A stretch of 49,481 bases of DNA from Methylobacterium gregans (GCF_022179245.1 NZ_BPQM01000028.1:1-49481), one strand, 5' to 3'; shown: positions 31,371 through 39,874, numbered from the stretch's first letter. Translations and numbers: made by a program. The notes: generated from the sequence alone by a model not told the origin.

Positions 31371-32243
31371 TCAGCACTCTCCGCGCCGATCCGGGCCGGC
31401 CGCGGGGGACGGGGCGGGAGACGACGCGAGAGAGGGGGCGAGCCGGCCGGTCGCGCCGGCCAGCCGGTGCAGGGCGAGGGCGCCCGCGGTCGCGACGTTG
31501 AGCGAGTCGAAGCCCGGCGCCATCGCGATGCGCAGGGTGCGGGCGCGTGCCATCAGGCCGGCGGGCAGGCCCGGCCCCTCGGTACCCAGCAGCAGGAGGG
31601 CGCGGGCCGGAGGCGGCGCGGCGTCGAGCGTCTCGTGCCCGGACGGGCTGAGCGCCAGCGGCTCGAGCGCCAGGGCTTCGGCGATCGCGAGCCAGTCCGC
31701 CCCCGCGGGGAGGCGCCCGAAGGGCGTGATCAGGGCGGCGCCTGCCGAGACGCGGATCGCCTTGCGGTAGAGCGGGTCGCAGCTCGCGGCGTCGAGGAGC
31801 ACCGCGTCGGCCCCGAAGGCGGCGGCGTTGCGGAAACAGGCCCCGACATTGTCGTGGTTGGTCAGGCCGGCGAGGCCCAGCACCAGGGCCGGGGCGGGCG
31901 GCGGCGGAACCAGGGCGGCGGGCTCCGGCGCATCGCCCGTCAGCCCCACGGCCAGCACACCGCGGTGGATCGGGAAGCCCGCCACCGCGCTCATCACGGT
32001 CTTGCCCGCGAGATAGACCGGCGCGTCGAGCGCGTCCAGCACGTCGGCCAGCCCCGGCCAGCGCTCGGGCGCCAGCAGCACGGATTCGGTGCGGAAGCGG
32101 GCGCGCTGCGAGGCCATCAGCCGGAGCGTGACCTCGCCCTCGACGATGAAGCGGCCCTGGCGCCCGACGAGGTCGCGCTCGCGCATGGCGGCGTAGGGCG
32201 CGAGCCGGGGATCGGCCGGATCGTCGATCGCGACGGGCGTCAC
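31371..32243 (-). CDS. TrmH/SpoU-family RNA 2'-O-methyltransferase
   Basis: The 290-residue protein has the three SpoU motifs: motif 1 GLTNHDNVGACFRNAAAFGA, motif 2 LLLGTEGPGLPAGL, and motif 3 MAPGFDSLNVATAGALALHR. These form the knotted SAM-binding site. The N-terminal ~90 residues (MRERDLVGRQGRFIVEGEV) match the RNA-binding substrate domain of rRNA/tRNA methyltransferases. The target nucleotide is not readable from sequence. GTG 32243 is supported by GAGGAA about five bases ahead. The last ~25 residues are a low-complexity Pro/Ser/Ala tail. The 214 bases between it and the downstream desaturase contain no gene. Confidence 0.9.
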   Translation of the reverse strand: MTPVAIDDPADPRLAPYAAMRERDLVGRQGRFIVEGEVTLRLMASQRARFRTESVLLAPERWPGLADVLDALDAPVYLAGKTVMSAVAGFPIHRGVLAVGLTGDAPEPAALVPPPPAPALVLGLAGLTNHDNVGACFRNAAAFGADAVLLDAASCDPLYRKAIRVSAGAALITPFGRLPAGADWLAIAEALALEPLALSPSGHETLDAAPPPARALLLLGTEGPGLPAGLMARARTLRIAMAPGFDSLNVATAGALALHRLAGATGRLAPSLASSPAPSPAAGPDRRGEC

Positions 32244-32283
32244 GGGTTCCTCACGTCCCGGTGTCGAGAGGCCATGGCCACTC

Positions 32284-32308
32284 GCGGGTGCAGGGCGGAG
32301 CCCTGCAC
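32284..32308. repeat. Family A fragment: GC hairpin between two minus-strand genes
   Basis: GTGCAGGGC (32288-32296) pairs exactly with GCCCTGCAC (32300-32308). Together with the preceding GCGG it matches, in reverse orientation, the CAGGGCTCTGCCCTGCACCC segment of family A copy 1. It lies between the MaoC gene 3' end and the methyltransferase start. Confidence 0.65.
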
Positions 32309-32316
32309 GGAGCCGC

Positions 32317-32781
32317 TCACGCCTTCTGGCGGGCGGCCAGCGGGTCGGCCTCGGCCTTGGTCGGCACCTTCACCAGGGCCTCGCCGTCGAGCACGATCTC
32401 GCCGCCGACCGCGCAGGTGCATTTGAGCCGGGCGCGCCGGCGCTCGGGCACCAGCTCGGCGACCTCGACGGTGACGTCGACCGTATCGCCGATGCGCACG
32501 GGCGCGCGGAAGTTCAGGGTCTGGCTGATGTAGACGGCGCCGGGGCCGGGCAGGCGCGTGCCGAGCACCGCCGAGATCAGCCCGGCCGTGTAGAGGCCGT
32601 GGGCGATGCGGGTGCCGAAGGGCGTGCGCGCCGCGAAATGCTCGGAGAGGTGGATCGGGTTCCGGTCGCCGGTGATCTCGGCGAAGCCCACCACGTCGGA
32701 GGAGGCGATCACCTTCGAGAGGGTCTCGGAGAGGCCGACCTCCAGGTCCTCGAAGTACAGAACGCGCAGCTCGGGCAACAT
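32317..32781 (-). CDS. MaoC-family hotdog hydratase
   Basis: The 154-residue protein has the hydratase-2 motif with Asp39 and His44 (FAEITGDRNPIHLSE), followed by FGTRIAHGLYTAGLISAVLG, typical of (R)-specific enoyl-CoA hydratases and related MaoC dehydratases. Likely reactions are hydration of enoyl-CoA in fatty-acid or polyhydroxyalkanoate metabolism, or a CoA-ester step in C1/C2 assimilation; the substrate is not determined by these motifs. ATG 32781 has GGGAG ten bases ahead. Upstream in-frame extension to 33024 is Arg-rich and crosses the divergent promoter region. Confidence 0.88.
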   Translation of the reverse strand: MLPELRVLYFEDLEVGLSETLSKVIASSDVVGFAEITGDRNPIHLSEHFAARTPFGTRIAHGLYTAGLISAVLGTRLPGPGAVYISQTLNFRAPVRIGDTVDVTVEVAELVPERRRARLKCTCAVGGEIVLDGEALVKVPTKAEADPLAARQKA

Positions 32782-33139
32782 CGGACGGGCTCCCTTGAGT
32801 CGATCGCGCCCGTGTCGGCGCCTGCCGCTGGCCTCGCACAGCCGCGCGCGGGAATCCAGTCTCGGGCCGTGCCCTGCGGCGGGCGGCGGCAGCGGACTTT
32901 GGTGCAATGCGAGCCTTCGCCTTCCTTCGCCTTCACGCCGCGGCGAGGGGCCGTGCGCCACGAGGAGCGGGATGCAGGATCCCGGCCTCCGCTCAGCCCA
33001 CCGCATCGGTGCCGCCCGCTCCATGGCGGTCGGGCGCTTCCGACTTGTGCGGACTTGTGCGGGGCCTGGGCGAGGACCGGCGCCCTCGACAGGAGGCCCG
33101 GCATCGGCGAAGAGGCGGCCGATTCCAGGGACGCCGCCC
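32782..33139. other. Divergent intergenic region
   Basis: The 358 bases separate the MaoC gene from the CDF-like gene and hold no credible gene. Visible items are a 10-bp direct repeat GACTTGTGCG at 33042-33051 and 33052-33061 and a CCTTCGCCTT repeat near 32908-32929. No promoter consensus is clear. Confidence 0.5.
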
Positions 33140-33748
33140 GTGCCGAAGCTCGCCCCCTCGCCCGAACTCCGCCCCGTCGTCGCCCGCGTGGCGGCGCTGA
33201 ACCTCGGCTATTTCGGGATCGAGATCGCGGTGGCGGTCGCCATCGGTTCGGTCGCGCTCATCGCCGACAGCCTCGACTTCCTGGAGGACGCGGCGATCAA
33301 CCTGCTGATCTTCGCCGGTCTCGGCTGGTCGGCGGCCAACCGCGCCCGGCTCGGGACGGTGATGGCCTTCATCCTCCTGGTGCCGGCGCTCGCCACCGCC
33401 TGGGCCGCCTGGGACAAGCTGTCGGACTTCACCGCCCCGGCCCCGGTGCCCTTGACGCTCACGGGCCTGGGGGCGCTCGCCGTCAACCTCGCCTGCGCGC
33501 TGATGCTGGCGCGGCACCGCCACGGCTCGGGCAGCCTGACCCGGGCGGCCTACCTCTCGGCCCGCAACGACGCCTGGGCCAACCTCGCCATCATCGCGGC
33601 CGGCCTCGTCACCGTGCTCTGGGTCTCGCCCTGGCCGGACCTCGCGGCGGCGGCCATCATCGCCGTCATCAACGCGGATTCCGCCGCGGACGTCTTCCGG
33701 GCGGCGCGGGCCGAGCGGCGGGCGGCGCGCGCCGCCGAGGGAACCTGA
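33140..33748 (+). CDS. Small CDF-type cation transporter-like protein
   Basis: The 202-residue protein has five or six hydrophobic segments. The second-helix region IGSVALIADSLDFLEDAAIN resembles the S-x-A-L-x-A-D-x-x-x-x-x-x-D metal-binding helix of cation diffusion facilitators, and the fifth-helix region SARNDAWANLAIIAAG matches the N-D-x-x-x-N pattern (usually H/D-x-x-x-D) of that family. The C-terminal cytoplasmic domain of full CDF proteins is missing, as in the short cation transporter subgroup. Metal export (zinc, cobalt or similar) is the likely role. The GTG at 33140 is chosen as the start just before the conserved part; upstream residues are Arg/Pro-rich. The phosphoesterase gene begins 13 bases after its stop. 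Confidence 0.78.
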   Translation: MPKLAPSPELRPVVARVAALNLGYFGIEIAVAVAIGSVALIADSLDFLEDAAINLLIFAGLGWSAANRARLGTVMAFILLVPALATAWAAWDKLSDFTAPAPVPLTLTGLGALAVNLACALMLARHRHGSGSLTRAAYLSARNDAWANLAIIAAGLVTVLWVSPWPDLAAAAIIAVINADSAADVFRAARAERRAARAAEGT

Positions 33749-33761
33749 CGGGGAAGCCTCG

Positions 33762-34607
33762 ATGCGCCTGTTCCCGATCTCCGACCTGCATCTCGAGCGG
33801 CGCCGGCCCGAGCTGATCCCGGCGCCCGCGGGCGCCTTCGACGTGCTCGCCTGCGCGGGCGACCTCTACGAGGGCCATCCCGAGCAGGGGCTCGCCGCCC
33901 TCCTCGCCCTCGCGGGCGGGCGCCCGATCGTGCTGGTGCCGGGCAACCACGAGCGCTACGCCCCGACCGGCGATCCCCGCACCGCGCCCCAGCTCCTGGC
34001 GGCGCTGGAGGCCGAGGTCGCGCGCCTGAACGGGACGGGCGCCCGCATCCACCTGCTGCAGCGGGGCGCGGCCTGCGTGATCGGCGGGGTGCGCTTCGTC
34101 GGCGCGACCCTGTGGAGCGACTGGGCGCTCGCCGGGCGCTGGCTCGGACCCGACACGCCGGAGCGCCCCGCCGACCCGGTGGCCTACGCGGCCGCCCGCA
34201 TGACCGACCCGGTCACGGGCTCGCGCGAGTATCTGGGGGCGATCCGCAACGCCGACGGCACGCCCTGGCAGCCCGAGGACGCGATGCGCGCCCACGCGGC
34301 CGAGCGCGCCGACCTGCTGGCGGGCCTGGCGCGGCCCCACGACGGCCCGACGGTCGCGATCACCCACCACCCGGCGAGCCCGCGCGCGGCGGACGCCTAC
34401 CGGGACGCGCCCGGCGTGCCCTGGTGGGTCCCGGCCTTCTACGCCACCACCGTGCTGGAAGACCTGCCCGACCCGGCGCGCCCGGACCTCTGGATCTCGG
34501 GCCATTTCCACGCCGGGCACGACATGCGCCTCGGCCGCTGCCGCTGGGTGGCGAACCCGGTCGAGGGCCGGACCTTCCGGCCGGATCTGGTGCTGGAGGT
34601 CGGATAA
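33762..34607 (+). CDS. Metallophosphoesterase
   Basis: The 281-residue protein has the calcineurin-like set of metal ligands: D8 and H10 (ISDLHLE), the ACAGDLYEG block, VLVPGNHERY, AITHHPASP and SGHFHAGHD. These hold a binuclear metal centre for phosphoester hydrolysis. The specific substrate is unknown. ATG 33762 follows GGGGAAGC. It lies 13 bases after the CDF-like transporter gene and is probably co-transcribed with it. Confidence 0.9.
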   Translation: MRLFPISDLHLERRRPELIPAPAGAFDVLACAGDLYEGHPEQGLAALLALAGGRPIVLVPGNHERYAPTGDPRTAPQLLAALEAEVARLNGTGARIHLLQRGAACVIGGVRFVGATLWSDWALAGRWLGPDTPERPADPVAYAAARMTDPVTGSREYLGAIRNADGTPWQPEDAMRAHAAERADLLAGLARPHDGPTVAITHHPASPRAADAYRDAPGVPWWVPAFYATTVLEDLPDPARPDLWISGHFHAGHDMRLGRCRWVANPVEGRTFRPDLVLEVG

Positions 34608-34733
34608 GGGGGCGACGACCGGGGCTGCGGGCGCGTGCCGCGGGGCGGCCGCTCGCCCGGGGCCGAGGCGGCGCTAGCTTGTCCGGTGATCAGAAGCCGC
34701 CTGAGAACAGGCGCGGCCGGGAGGACGCCCCCC

Positions 34734-34955
34734 ATGAACAGCTTCATCGCCGTGGTGCTGGTCTGCGCCAACGGGCTCGCGCAGGCGGACTGCACCGACG
34801 ACCGGGCCATCGAGGTGCGCAAGGTGAAGGTCGCCAACGAGCTCGGCTGCACCAACGGCTGGCAGGAGATCATCGCCCGCACGGACCTGCGCGAGGAGGT
34901 CGGTCGGACCACCTACCTCAAGACCGAGTGCCGCCGGGTGAAGGCGGGCGGGTAG
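34734..34955 (+). CDS. Small cysteine-containing protein, 73 residues
   Basis: ATG 34734 follows a GGAGG at 34721-34725. The N-terminus (MNSFIAVVLVCANGLAQADC) has a short hydrophobic stretch that could be a weak signal peptide with cleavage after QA. The rest holds three further Cys (including LGCTNGWQE and KTECRRVK). I do not recognise the family. Its last 38 bases overlap, on the opposite strand, the end of the NepR-like gene. Confidence 0.68.
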   Translation: MNSFIAVVLVCANGLAQADCTDDRAIEVRKVKVANELGCTNGWQEIIARTDLREEVGRTTYLKTECRRVKAGG

Positions 34956-35151
34956 GGTCGCGCGCAGCGTCCTCCGCCCGGCCTGGATCGTTTGGCGCGC
35001 CCGCCCGTCCGAGCAGGCGCAGCCAGGCCTCCGGCACGCCCTCTGCCAGCACCGGCGCGTAGAGCTGCTCCAGGGCGTGGCCGATCCCGTTCAGCTGGGG
35101 ATCGCCGGTGACGCTCGATCGGTTCGGGCTCAGGATTCCGCACTGGCGCAT
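34918..35151 (-). CDS. NepR-like anti-sigma factor (orphan)
   Basis: The 77-residue protein has a central block LNGIGHALEQLYAPVLAEGV followed by PEAWLRLLGRAG. This fits the NepR pattern: an LG-x-x-L-R-x-x-Y-D helix, then E-x-V/I-P-x-x-F-x-x-L-L. NepR binds and inhibits the extracytoplasmic sigma factor EcfG and is released by phosphorylated PhyR in the alphaproteobacterial general stress response. Flanking residues are not conserved, as is usual. ATG 35151 has GAGGAGC nine bases ahead. Neither phyR nor an ecfG gene is next to it, so this would be a second, detached NepR. The similarity is read by eye; a chance amphipathic helix pair is possible. Confidence 0.58.
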   Translation of the reverse strand: MRQCGILSPNRSSVTGDPQLNGIGHALEQLYAPVLAEGVPEAWLRLLGRAGAPNDPGRAEDAARDPTRPPSPGGTRS

Positions 35152-35336
35152 GATCGCTCCTCGCCGGAGCGACGCCCTTCCCGCCGCCGCCGGCCTCGAA
35201 CCGGAGCCTCGCGGCACGACGCGTCCCGCGCGCCGGGCGAGGCTCCGTCCTGTGACAGTTTGCCTCAAGAAATGAGCGCCGCGGGCGAAGGTTTCAGCTG
35301 GGCCGTGAAGAAAATCCTGATGCGAGGCGGGACGCC

Positions 35337-35543
35337 TCACATCCGGCGGATCTTCTCCTCGATCCGCCGCACCTCGTCCGCGTCGATCTGGACCGGCTCG
35401 CCGGTGTCGTTCGGCAGTCCGGCCCCGGTCTGCGCGATCGTCTCGTCGCGCGGGCGGCCGCTCTGGCCGTCCGAGATCGGCGGCTCCTTCGAGAGCGCGT
35501 CGGACCGCGCCGTCCCCTGTCCGTCCCGTTCGTCCTCGTTCAT
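35337..35543 (-). CDS. Small acidic hypothetical protein, 68 residues
   Basis: The protein is hydrophilic and acidic with a disordered N-terminal half (MNEDERDGQGTARSD) and a C-terminal helix (IDADEVRRIEEKIRRM). There is no signal peptide. Unlike shadow frames nearby it is not Arg/Pro dominated. I do not recognise a family. It lies upstream of the NepR-like gene on the same strand, 185 bases away. Confidence 0.55.
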   Translation of the reverse strand: MNEDERDGQGTARSDALSKEPPISDGQSGRPRDETIAQTGAGLPNDTGEPVQIDADEVRRIEEKIRRM

Positions 35544-35683
35544 CGCGCGCCTCCGCTGCGTGCCGGATGCGCGACCAACGCGGCGCGTGCCCCGCGGTCT
35601 CCCGGCTCTCCCCGGCGCGCGACGCTTTCCCGCGCCCCCGGAAAGGCGCATCATCCCGGCCGGCCGTGCCGGAGACCATCACG

Positions 35684-36202
35684 ATGGAGCCTGTCGCGCA
35701 GGAGGATGCCGCCGGGGAGGCCGGCCTGCCGGCGTGCCGCCTCGTCCGGGCCGGGGCGTCCTTCACGGGCAAGCAGGGGCTCGACTACGCGGTCGGCATC
35801 TCGGCCGAGAGCGTGGGCGCGCGGGGCATCCATCTCCAGCTCGTGACGATCCCGCCGGGCGCCCGGGCCCGGGCCCACCTGCACGCCGGCCACGAGACCG
35901 CGATCTACGCGCTCAGCGGCACCTCGGGCTGCTGGTACGGCGCGCGGCTGGAGCACCACGCGACGGTGCGGCCCGGCGACTTCTTCTACATCCCGGCCGG
36001 GGTGCCGCACCTGCCCTACAACCCGAGCCCGACCGAGCCCTGCACCGCGGTGATCGCCCGCACCGACCCGAACGAGCAGGAGAGCGTGGTGCTGCGGCCC
36101 GACCTCGACGCCCTGCGGCCGGCCCAGGGGCCCGGGCCGGCCCTTGGGCCCGGGCCGGACGGCGGCCCTACCGCTCCAGCGCCTGGTAGACGAGGCTGTT
36201 GA
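35684..36202 (+). CDS. Cupin-domain protein
   Basis: The 172-residue protein has cupin motif 1 (AHLHAGHETAIYALSG, with three His and a Glu) and motif 2 (RPGDFFYIPAGVPHLPYN), which together bind one metal ion. Single-domain cupins of this size are dioxygenases, isomerases or sugar/hormone sensors; function unknown. ATG 35684 has GGAGAC ahead; 39 upstream in-frame residues are low complexity. The C-terminal 30 residues are a Gly/Pro-rich tail encoded over a GC-rich hairpin (around 36119-36158), and the last 35 bases overlap the convergent beta-lactamase-fold gene. Confidence 0.82.
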   Translation: MEPVAQEDAAGEAGLPACRLVRAGASFTGKQGLDYAVGISAESVGARGIHLQLVTIPPGARARAHLHAGHETAIYALSGTSGCWYGARLEHHATVRPGDFFYIPAGVPHLPYNPSPTEPCTAVIARTDPNEQESVVLRPDLDALRPAQGPGPALGPGPDGGPTAPAPGRRGC

Positions 36203-37457
36203 TCAGGTAGCGGTAGCGCCAGCGGGCGGCGCCCGGCGTGTGGGCCATGAACACCACGGCAAGCTTGCGGCCCGGGTCGACCCACCAGTTCGTGCCGCTG
36301 GCGCCCGGCCAGGAGAAGTCGCCGACCGAGCCGAGGAGCCGCACCACCCCGGGTCGGGTGCGCACCGCGAGCCCGAGCCCGAAGCCGTAATCGGCCCTGG
36401 TCGGGTCGGCGTTGCCGATGAGGTTGCGCACGCCGGGACCGAGCTGGTCGGTGAGCATGGCGCGGGTGAAGACCGGGCTCAGCACCCGGCGCCCGCCGAG
36501 CTCGCCCTCGTTCATCAGCGCCAGGGCGAAGCGCAGGTAATCCTCCGCGCTCGACACGGCGCAGCCGCCCCCGCAGGCGAACTTCGTCGGCCGGGTGGCG
36601 TCGGGCTCCAGCACCTGCGGCTTGCCGGTCGCCGGATCCGCGGGGAGTGCCCGGGCATAGCGATCGGCGGATCCGGGCGGGATCACGAAGCCGGTGTCGC
36701 GCATGCCGAGCGGGCCGAACAGCGTCTCGGCGAGATAGGCGTCGAGCGTGCGGCCGGTCTGCCGCTCGACCACGAGGCCGGCGATGTCGAGGCCGAAGCC
36801 GTAATCCCAGACCGTGCCGGGCTGGTGCAGCAGGGGCGCGGCCTGGAGCGCGTCGAGGAACTGCGCGCCGTCGAGCTCCTTGGCCGCCGCGACGCTGCCC
36901 GCGGGGAGCATCCGGTGAACCTCCGTGGTGCCGCGCCCGCCATAGACGAGGCCTCCGGTATGGGTGAGGAGGTCGCGCAGCGAGACCGGTCGCGCGGCCG
37001 GCACCGTGCCGGCGAGCTTGCCCGCGAGGTCGAGGCTCGCGACCCGCTGGTCGGCGAAGCGGCCCGGCAGGTAGGCGCTCACGGGATCGTCGAGGACGAG
37101 GTCGCCGCGCTCGACGAGCCCCAGCACCGCCACCGCCGTCATCGGCTTCGTCATTGAGGCGATGTTGAACAGCGCGTCCCGCGGCATCGCCGCGCCGGCG
37201 GCCTTGTCGCGGAAGCCGTAGGCCTCGTGGAACACGACCCTTCCCTCGCGGGCGATGATCAGGACGGCGCCGGGCATCCGGCCCTCCGCCACCTCGCGGT
37301 TCAGCACCGTGCCGATGCGGGCGAGGCGCTCGGGCGAGAAGCCCATCTCGGCCGGGTCCGCCCGGGGGAGCGGCGGCGGGAGCGGCGCCTCCTGCGCCAC
37401 GGCCGCGGAGGCGAACCCCGCCAGGGCGAGCACCGACACCAGACGTCTCAGAACCAC
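36168..37457 (-). CDS. Exported serine hydrolase, class C beta-lactamase fold
   Basis: The 429-residue protein has a Sec signal peptide (LRRLVSVLALAGFASAAVA) and a penicillin-binding/beta-lactamase-like fold. The nucleophile motif S-x-x-K is seen in FNIASMTKPMTAVAVLGL, and the second motif in WDYGFGLDIAGLVVE has Tyr but Phe where class C lactamases carry Asn. That is usual for esterase-type members, so an esterase or D-amino-acid peptidase role is more likely than antibiotic hydrolysis. LLTHTGGLVYG and PLGMRDTGFVIPP are also typical. GTG 37457 has GGGAGG six bases ahead; a TTG two codons upstream would abut that site. Confidence 0.88.
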   Translation of the reverse strand: MVLRRLVSVLALAGFASAAVAQEAPLPPPLPRADPAEMGFSPERLARIGTVLNREVAEGRMPGAVLIIAREGRVVFHEAYGFRDKAAGAAMPRDALFNIASMTKPMTAVAVLGLVERGDLVLDDPVSAYLPGRFADQRVASLDLAGKLAGTVPAARPVSLRDLLTHTGGLVYGGRGTTEVHRMLPAGSVAAAKELDGAQFLDALQAAPLLHQPGTVWDYGFGLDIAGLVVERQTGRTLDAYLAETLFGPLGMRDTGFVIPPGSADRYARALPADPATGKPQVLEPDATRPTKFACGGGCAVSSAEDYLRFALALMNEGELGGRRVLSPVFTRAMLTDQLGPGVRNLIGNADPTRADYGFGLGLAVRTRPGVVRLLGSVGDFSWPGASGTNWWVDPGRKLAVVFMAHTPGAARWRYRYLINSLVYQALER

Positions 37458-37689
37458 GCGCAACCTCCCGAACGCTCGCCGGGATCCTTAGACCGCCCCG
37501 CGATGCCGGCCGCGACGATGCCGGAGGCGGCCGCCGCCGCCAAGCGCGGGCCGCCCGCCTTGCCTGTGCGCGGATGACAGAGGCACACAATCGAGGCGTG
37601 AATTTACAATCCCTGGGTTGTATGCCCCGGCCCGGGATGGGAGGCCTCTGGCCTCATCGCACACGATCCGCACACGGGAGACGCCAACG

Positions 37690-38970
37690 ATGCCGCGTTC
37701 CGCACGCCTGACCGGACTGCTTCTGGCCGGACTGCTCCTGCCCCTCGGGCCCGCCGGGGCGCAGCAGGCGCCGAGCGGCACGCCGACCCCGGGCAGCGCG
37801 GAAGCACCCGCGCCGAAGCCCGGGGGCGCCCCCGCCCCGGCCCAGGACCGCGGCTCGGCCCTCTTCGGCCGGCCCGAGGGCGGCGAGGCCGCCAAGCTCG
37901 CCCCGATCGCCGGGCCGCCGCTGCCGACGCCGGCCGCCCGCCTGCCCCTCGACAAGCTGAAGGTGCCCGACGGCTTCAAGATCGAGGTCTATGCCAGCGG
38001 GCTCGCCAATGCCCGCTCGCTGGCGCAGGGCGACAAGGGCACGCTCTTCGTCGGCACGCGCTCGCTCGACCGGGTCTACGCCGTGCGGACCGTCGATGGG
38101 AAACAGCAGGTCAAGGTCATCGCCAGCGGCCTGCACCGGCCGAACGGCGTCGTCTTCCACAAGGGCGCGCTCTACGTCGCCGAGCTCTCGAAGATCTGGC
38201 GCTTCGACGACATCGAGAACAACCTCGACACGCCCGGCAAACCCGTCCTCGTCAGCGACGACTTCCCGAAGGACGAGGCGCATGGCTGGAAGTTCATCGC
38301 GATCGGCCCGGACGAGAAGCTCTACGTGCCGGTCGGCGCGCCGGGCAACATCCTGAACCCGCCCGACACCCACGCCCAGATCCGCCGGATGGACCTCGAC
38401 GGAAAGAACGTCGAGGTGGTGGCCCGCGGCGTGCGCAACACGGTGGGCTTCGACTGGAACCCGCAGACGAAGCAGCTCACCTTCACCGACAACGGCCGTG
38501 ACTGGGTCTCGGAGGACATCCCGAACGACGAGCTGAACGTGCTCTCGGAGCCGGGCAAGCAGCATTTCGGCTACCCGTTCTGCCACCAGGGCAACTTCAC
38601 CGACCCGGAATACGGCTGGGGCCGCTCCTGCGCGGAGTTCACGGCGCCGGCGGGCCTGCTCGGGCCGCACACCGCGGCGCTCGGCATGCGCTTCTACACG
38701 GGCGAGCAGTTCCCGCAGGCCTACCGGAACGCGATCTTCATCGCCCGCCACGGCTCGTGGAACAAGACGCAGAAGCTCGGCGGCGACGTGGTGGTGGCGC
38801 GTCTCGGCGCGGACGGCAAGATGACGGGCCTGGAGCCGTTCCTGACCGGCTTCCTGCAGGACAACCGCTATGTCGGCCGGCCCGTGGACGTGCTGGTGGC
38901 GCGTGACGGCGCGCTGCTGGTCTCGGACGACTACAACGGCGCGGTCTACCGCATCAGCGCGGCGCAGTGA
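37690..38970 (+). CDS. PQQ-type (sorbosone) sugar dehydrogenase
   Basis: The 426-residue protein has a signal peptide (LTGLLLAGLLLPLGPAGAQQ) and a Pro/Ala-rich spacer to about residue 85, then a six-bladed propeller domain. Family motifs seen are LYVAELSKIWRFDD, PDEKLYVPVGAPGN, GVRNTVGFDWNP, FTDNGRDWVSEDIPNDELN and HGSWNKTQKLGGDVV. It would oxidise an aldose or similar carbonyl sugar in the periplasm and pass electrons to a cytochrome. The gene for a di-heme cytochrome c follows on the same strand after a family B repeat and is the natural partner. ATG 37690 follows GGGAGACGCC. Confidence 0.9.
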   Translation: MPRSARLTGLLLAGLLLPLGPAGAQQAPSGTPTPGSAEAPAPKPGGAPAPAQDRGSALFGRPEGGEAAKLAPIAGPPLPTPAARLPLDKLKVPDGFKIEVYASGLANARSLAQGDKGTLFVGTRSLDRVYAVRTVDGKQQVKVIASGLHRPNGVVFHKGALYVAELSKIWRFDDIENNLDTPGKPVLVSDDFPKDEAHGWKFIAIGPDEKLYVPVGAPGNILNPPDTHAQIRRMDLDGKNVEVVARGVRNTVGFDWNPQTKQLTFTDNGRDWVSEDIPNDELNVLSEPGKQHFGYPFCHQGNFTDPEYGWGRSCAEFTAPAGLLGPHTAALGMRFYTGEQFPQAYRNAIFIARHGSWNKTQKLGGDVVVARLGADGKMTGLEPFLTGFLQDNRYVGRPVDVLVARDGALLVSDDYNGAVYRISAAQ

Positions 38971-38997
38971 GGGGGAGGGCGCGTCGCTTCCCGCCGG

Positions 38998-39210
38998 CCG
39001 CGACGCTTTCCCTTCCCCCCTCTGCGGGGGAGGGTGGCCCGCGAAGCGGGTCGGTCGGGACGAAGTCCCGCAGAGAGGGGTGAGCGCTTCAGGGTCGGTC
39101 TCCAGCCCTGCATGAAGGCCGCGCCCAATACGGCAAGCGGGTTCCCCTCTCCCGACCCGGCCTGACGGCCGGCCCTCCCTCCCCCGCAGAGGAGGGAGGG
39201 AAGATGCGGC
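38998..39210. repeat. Dispersed intergenic repeat, family B, copy 3
   Basis: The left arm CCTCTGCGGGGGAGGGT (39019-39035) and the right CCCTCCCCCGCAGAGG near 39176-39192 are inverted. Inside are GGGACGAAGTCCC and GACCCGGCCTGACGGCCGGC, both matching copies 1 or 2. A CTGCATGAAGG segment in the centre recurs as TTCATGCAG in copy 1. It separates two genes that probably work together. Confidence 0.88.
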
Positions 39211-39274
39211 GCCCGCGCGACCCTTTCGGCAGGCCTTTCGGGCAATGCCGACCACCAACACAGGACCCAAGCCC

Positions 39275-39853
39275 ATGCGCCGCCTCGCGCCGCCCGCCCT
39301 CTGCCTCCTCGCCCTCCTCACCGCGCCGGCGCTCGCCGAGAGCGCCGGCCAGAGCGCGGCCGAGCGGCTGCCGGCCTGCCTCGCCTGCCACGGCGAGGGC
39401 GGCACCTCGGCCAATCCCGGCGTGCCCTCGCTCGGCGCGATGCCGGCGGACTACGTCGTCACGCAGCTCTACCTGTTCCGCGAGCGCCAGCGGGTCGCCG
39501 ACCCGATGAACGCGATGGCCGAGGGGCTCTCGGACGACGACCTGCGCACGCTGGGCGAGGCGGTGGCGAAGCTACCGGCGCCGAAGCCGGAGGCGAACCC
39601 CGACCCGGCCCGGATGGAGTCGGCCAGGGCGCTCGCGGCCAAGCACCAGTGCGGCTCCTGCCACGGGGCGGATCTCGCCGGCCAGGACCAGATCCCGCGC
39701 ATCGGCGCCCAGCGCGAGGACTACCTGCTGGCGACCTTGCGCGCCTACAAGTCGGGCGCCCGCGCCGGCTACGATCCGGCGATGAACGAGGTGGCGCAGG
39801 GCCTCTCGGAGGACGACATCGCGGCCCTGTCCTACTACCTCGCGCACCGCTGA
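39275..39853 (+). CDS. Periplasmic di-heme cytochrome c
   Basis: The 192-residue protein has a signal peptide (MRRLAPPALCLLALLTAPAL, cleavage near ALA-ES) and two heme c sites: C35-L-A-C38-H39 (ACLACHGEGG) and C126-G-S-C129-H130 (QCGSCHGADL). Each half ends with a helix like LSDDDLRTLGEAVA or LSEDDIAALSYYLA carrying the usual Met ligand nearby (NAMAEGL, AMNEVAQGL). It is a class I c4-like tandem cytochrome. Likely role: electron acceptor for the sugar dehydrogenase encoded upstream. ATG 39275 starts just before the signal peptide; ATG 39245 would add ten residues. Confidence 0.9.
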   Translation: MRRLAPPALCLLALLTAPALAESAGQSAAERLPACLACHGEGGTSANPGVPSLGAMPADYVVTQLYLFRERQRVADPMNAMAEGLSDDDLRTLGEAVAKLPAPKPEANPDPARMESARALAAKHQCGSCHGADLAGQDQIPRIGAQREDYLLATLRAYKSGARAGYDPAMNEVAQGLSEDDIAALSYYLAHR

Positions 39854-39874
39854 GCGGGACCGAACGGGCACGGA

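Noticed and set aside
36168..37457. Antibiotic-resistance beta-lactamase
   Set aside because: The S-x-x-K motif is present but the Y-x-N motif has Phe in place of Asn, as in esterase-type members; resistance cannot be claimed.
36016..37590. 524-codon frame overlapping the beta-lactamase-fold gene on the same strand
   Set aside because: Arg/Pro-rich shadow in another frame with no recognisable domain.
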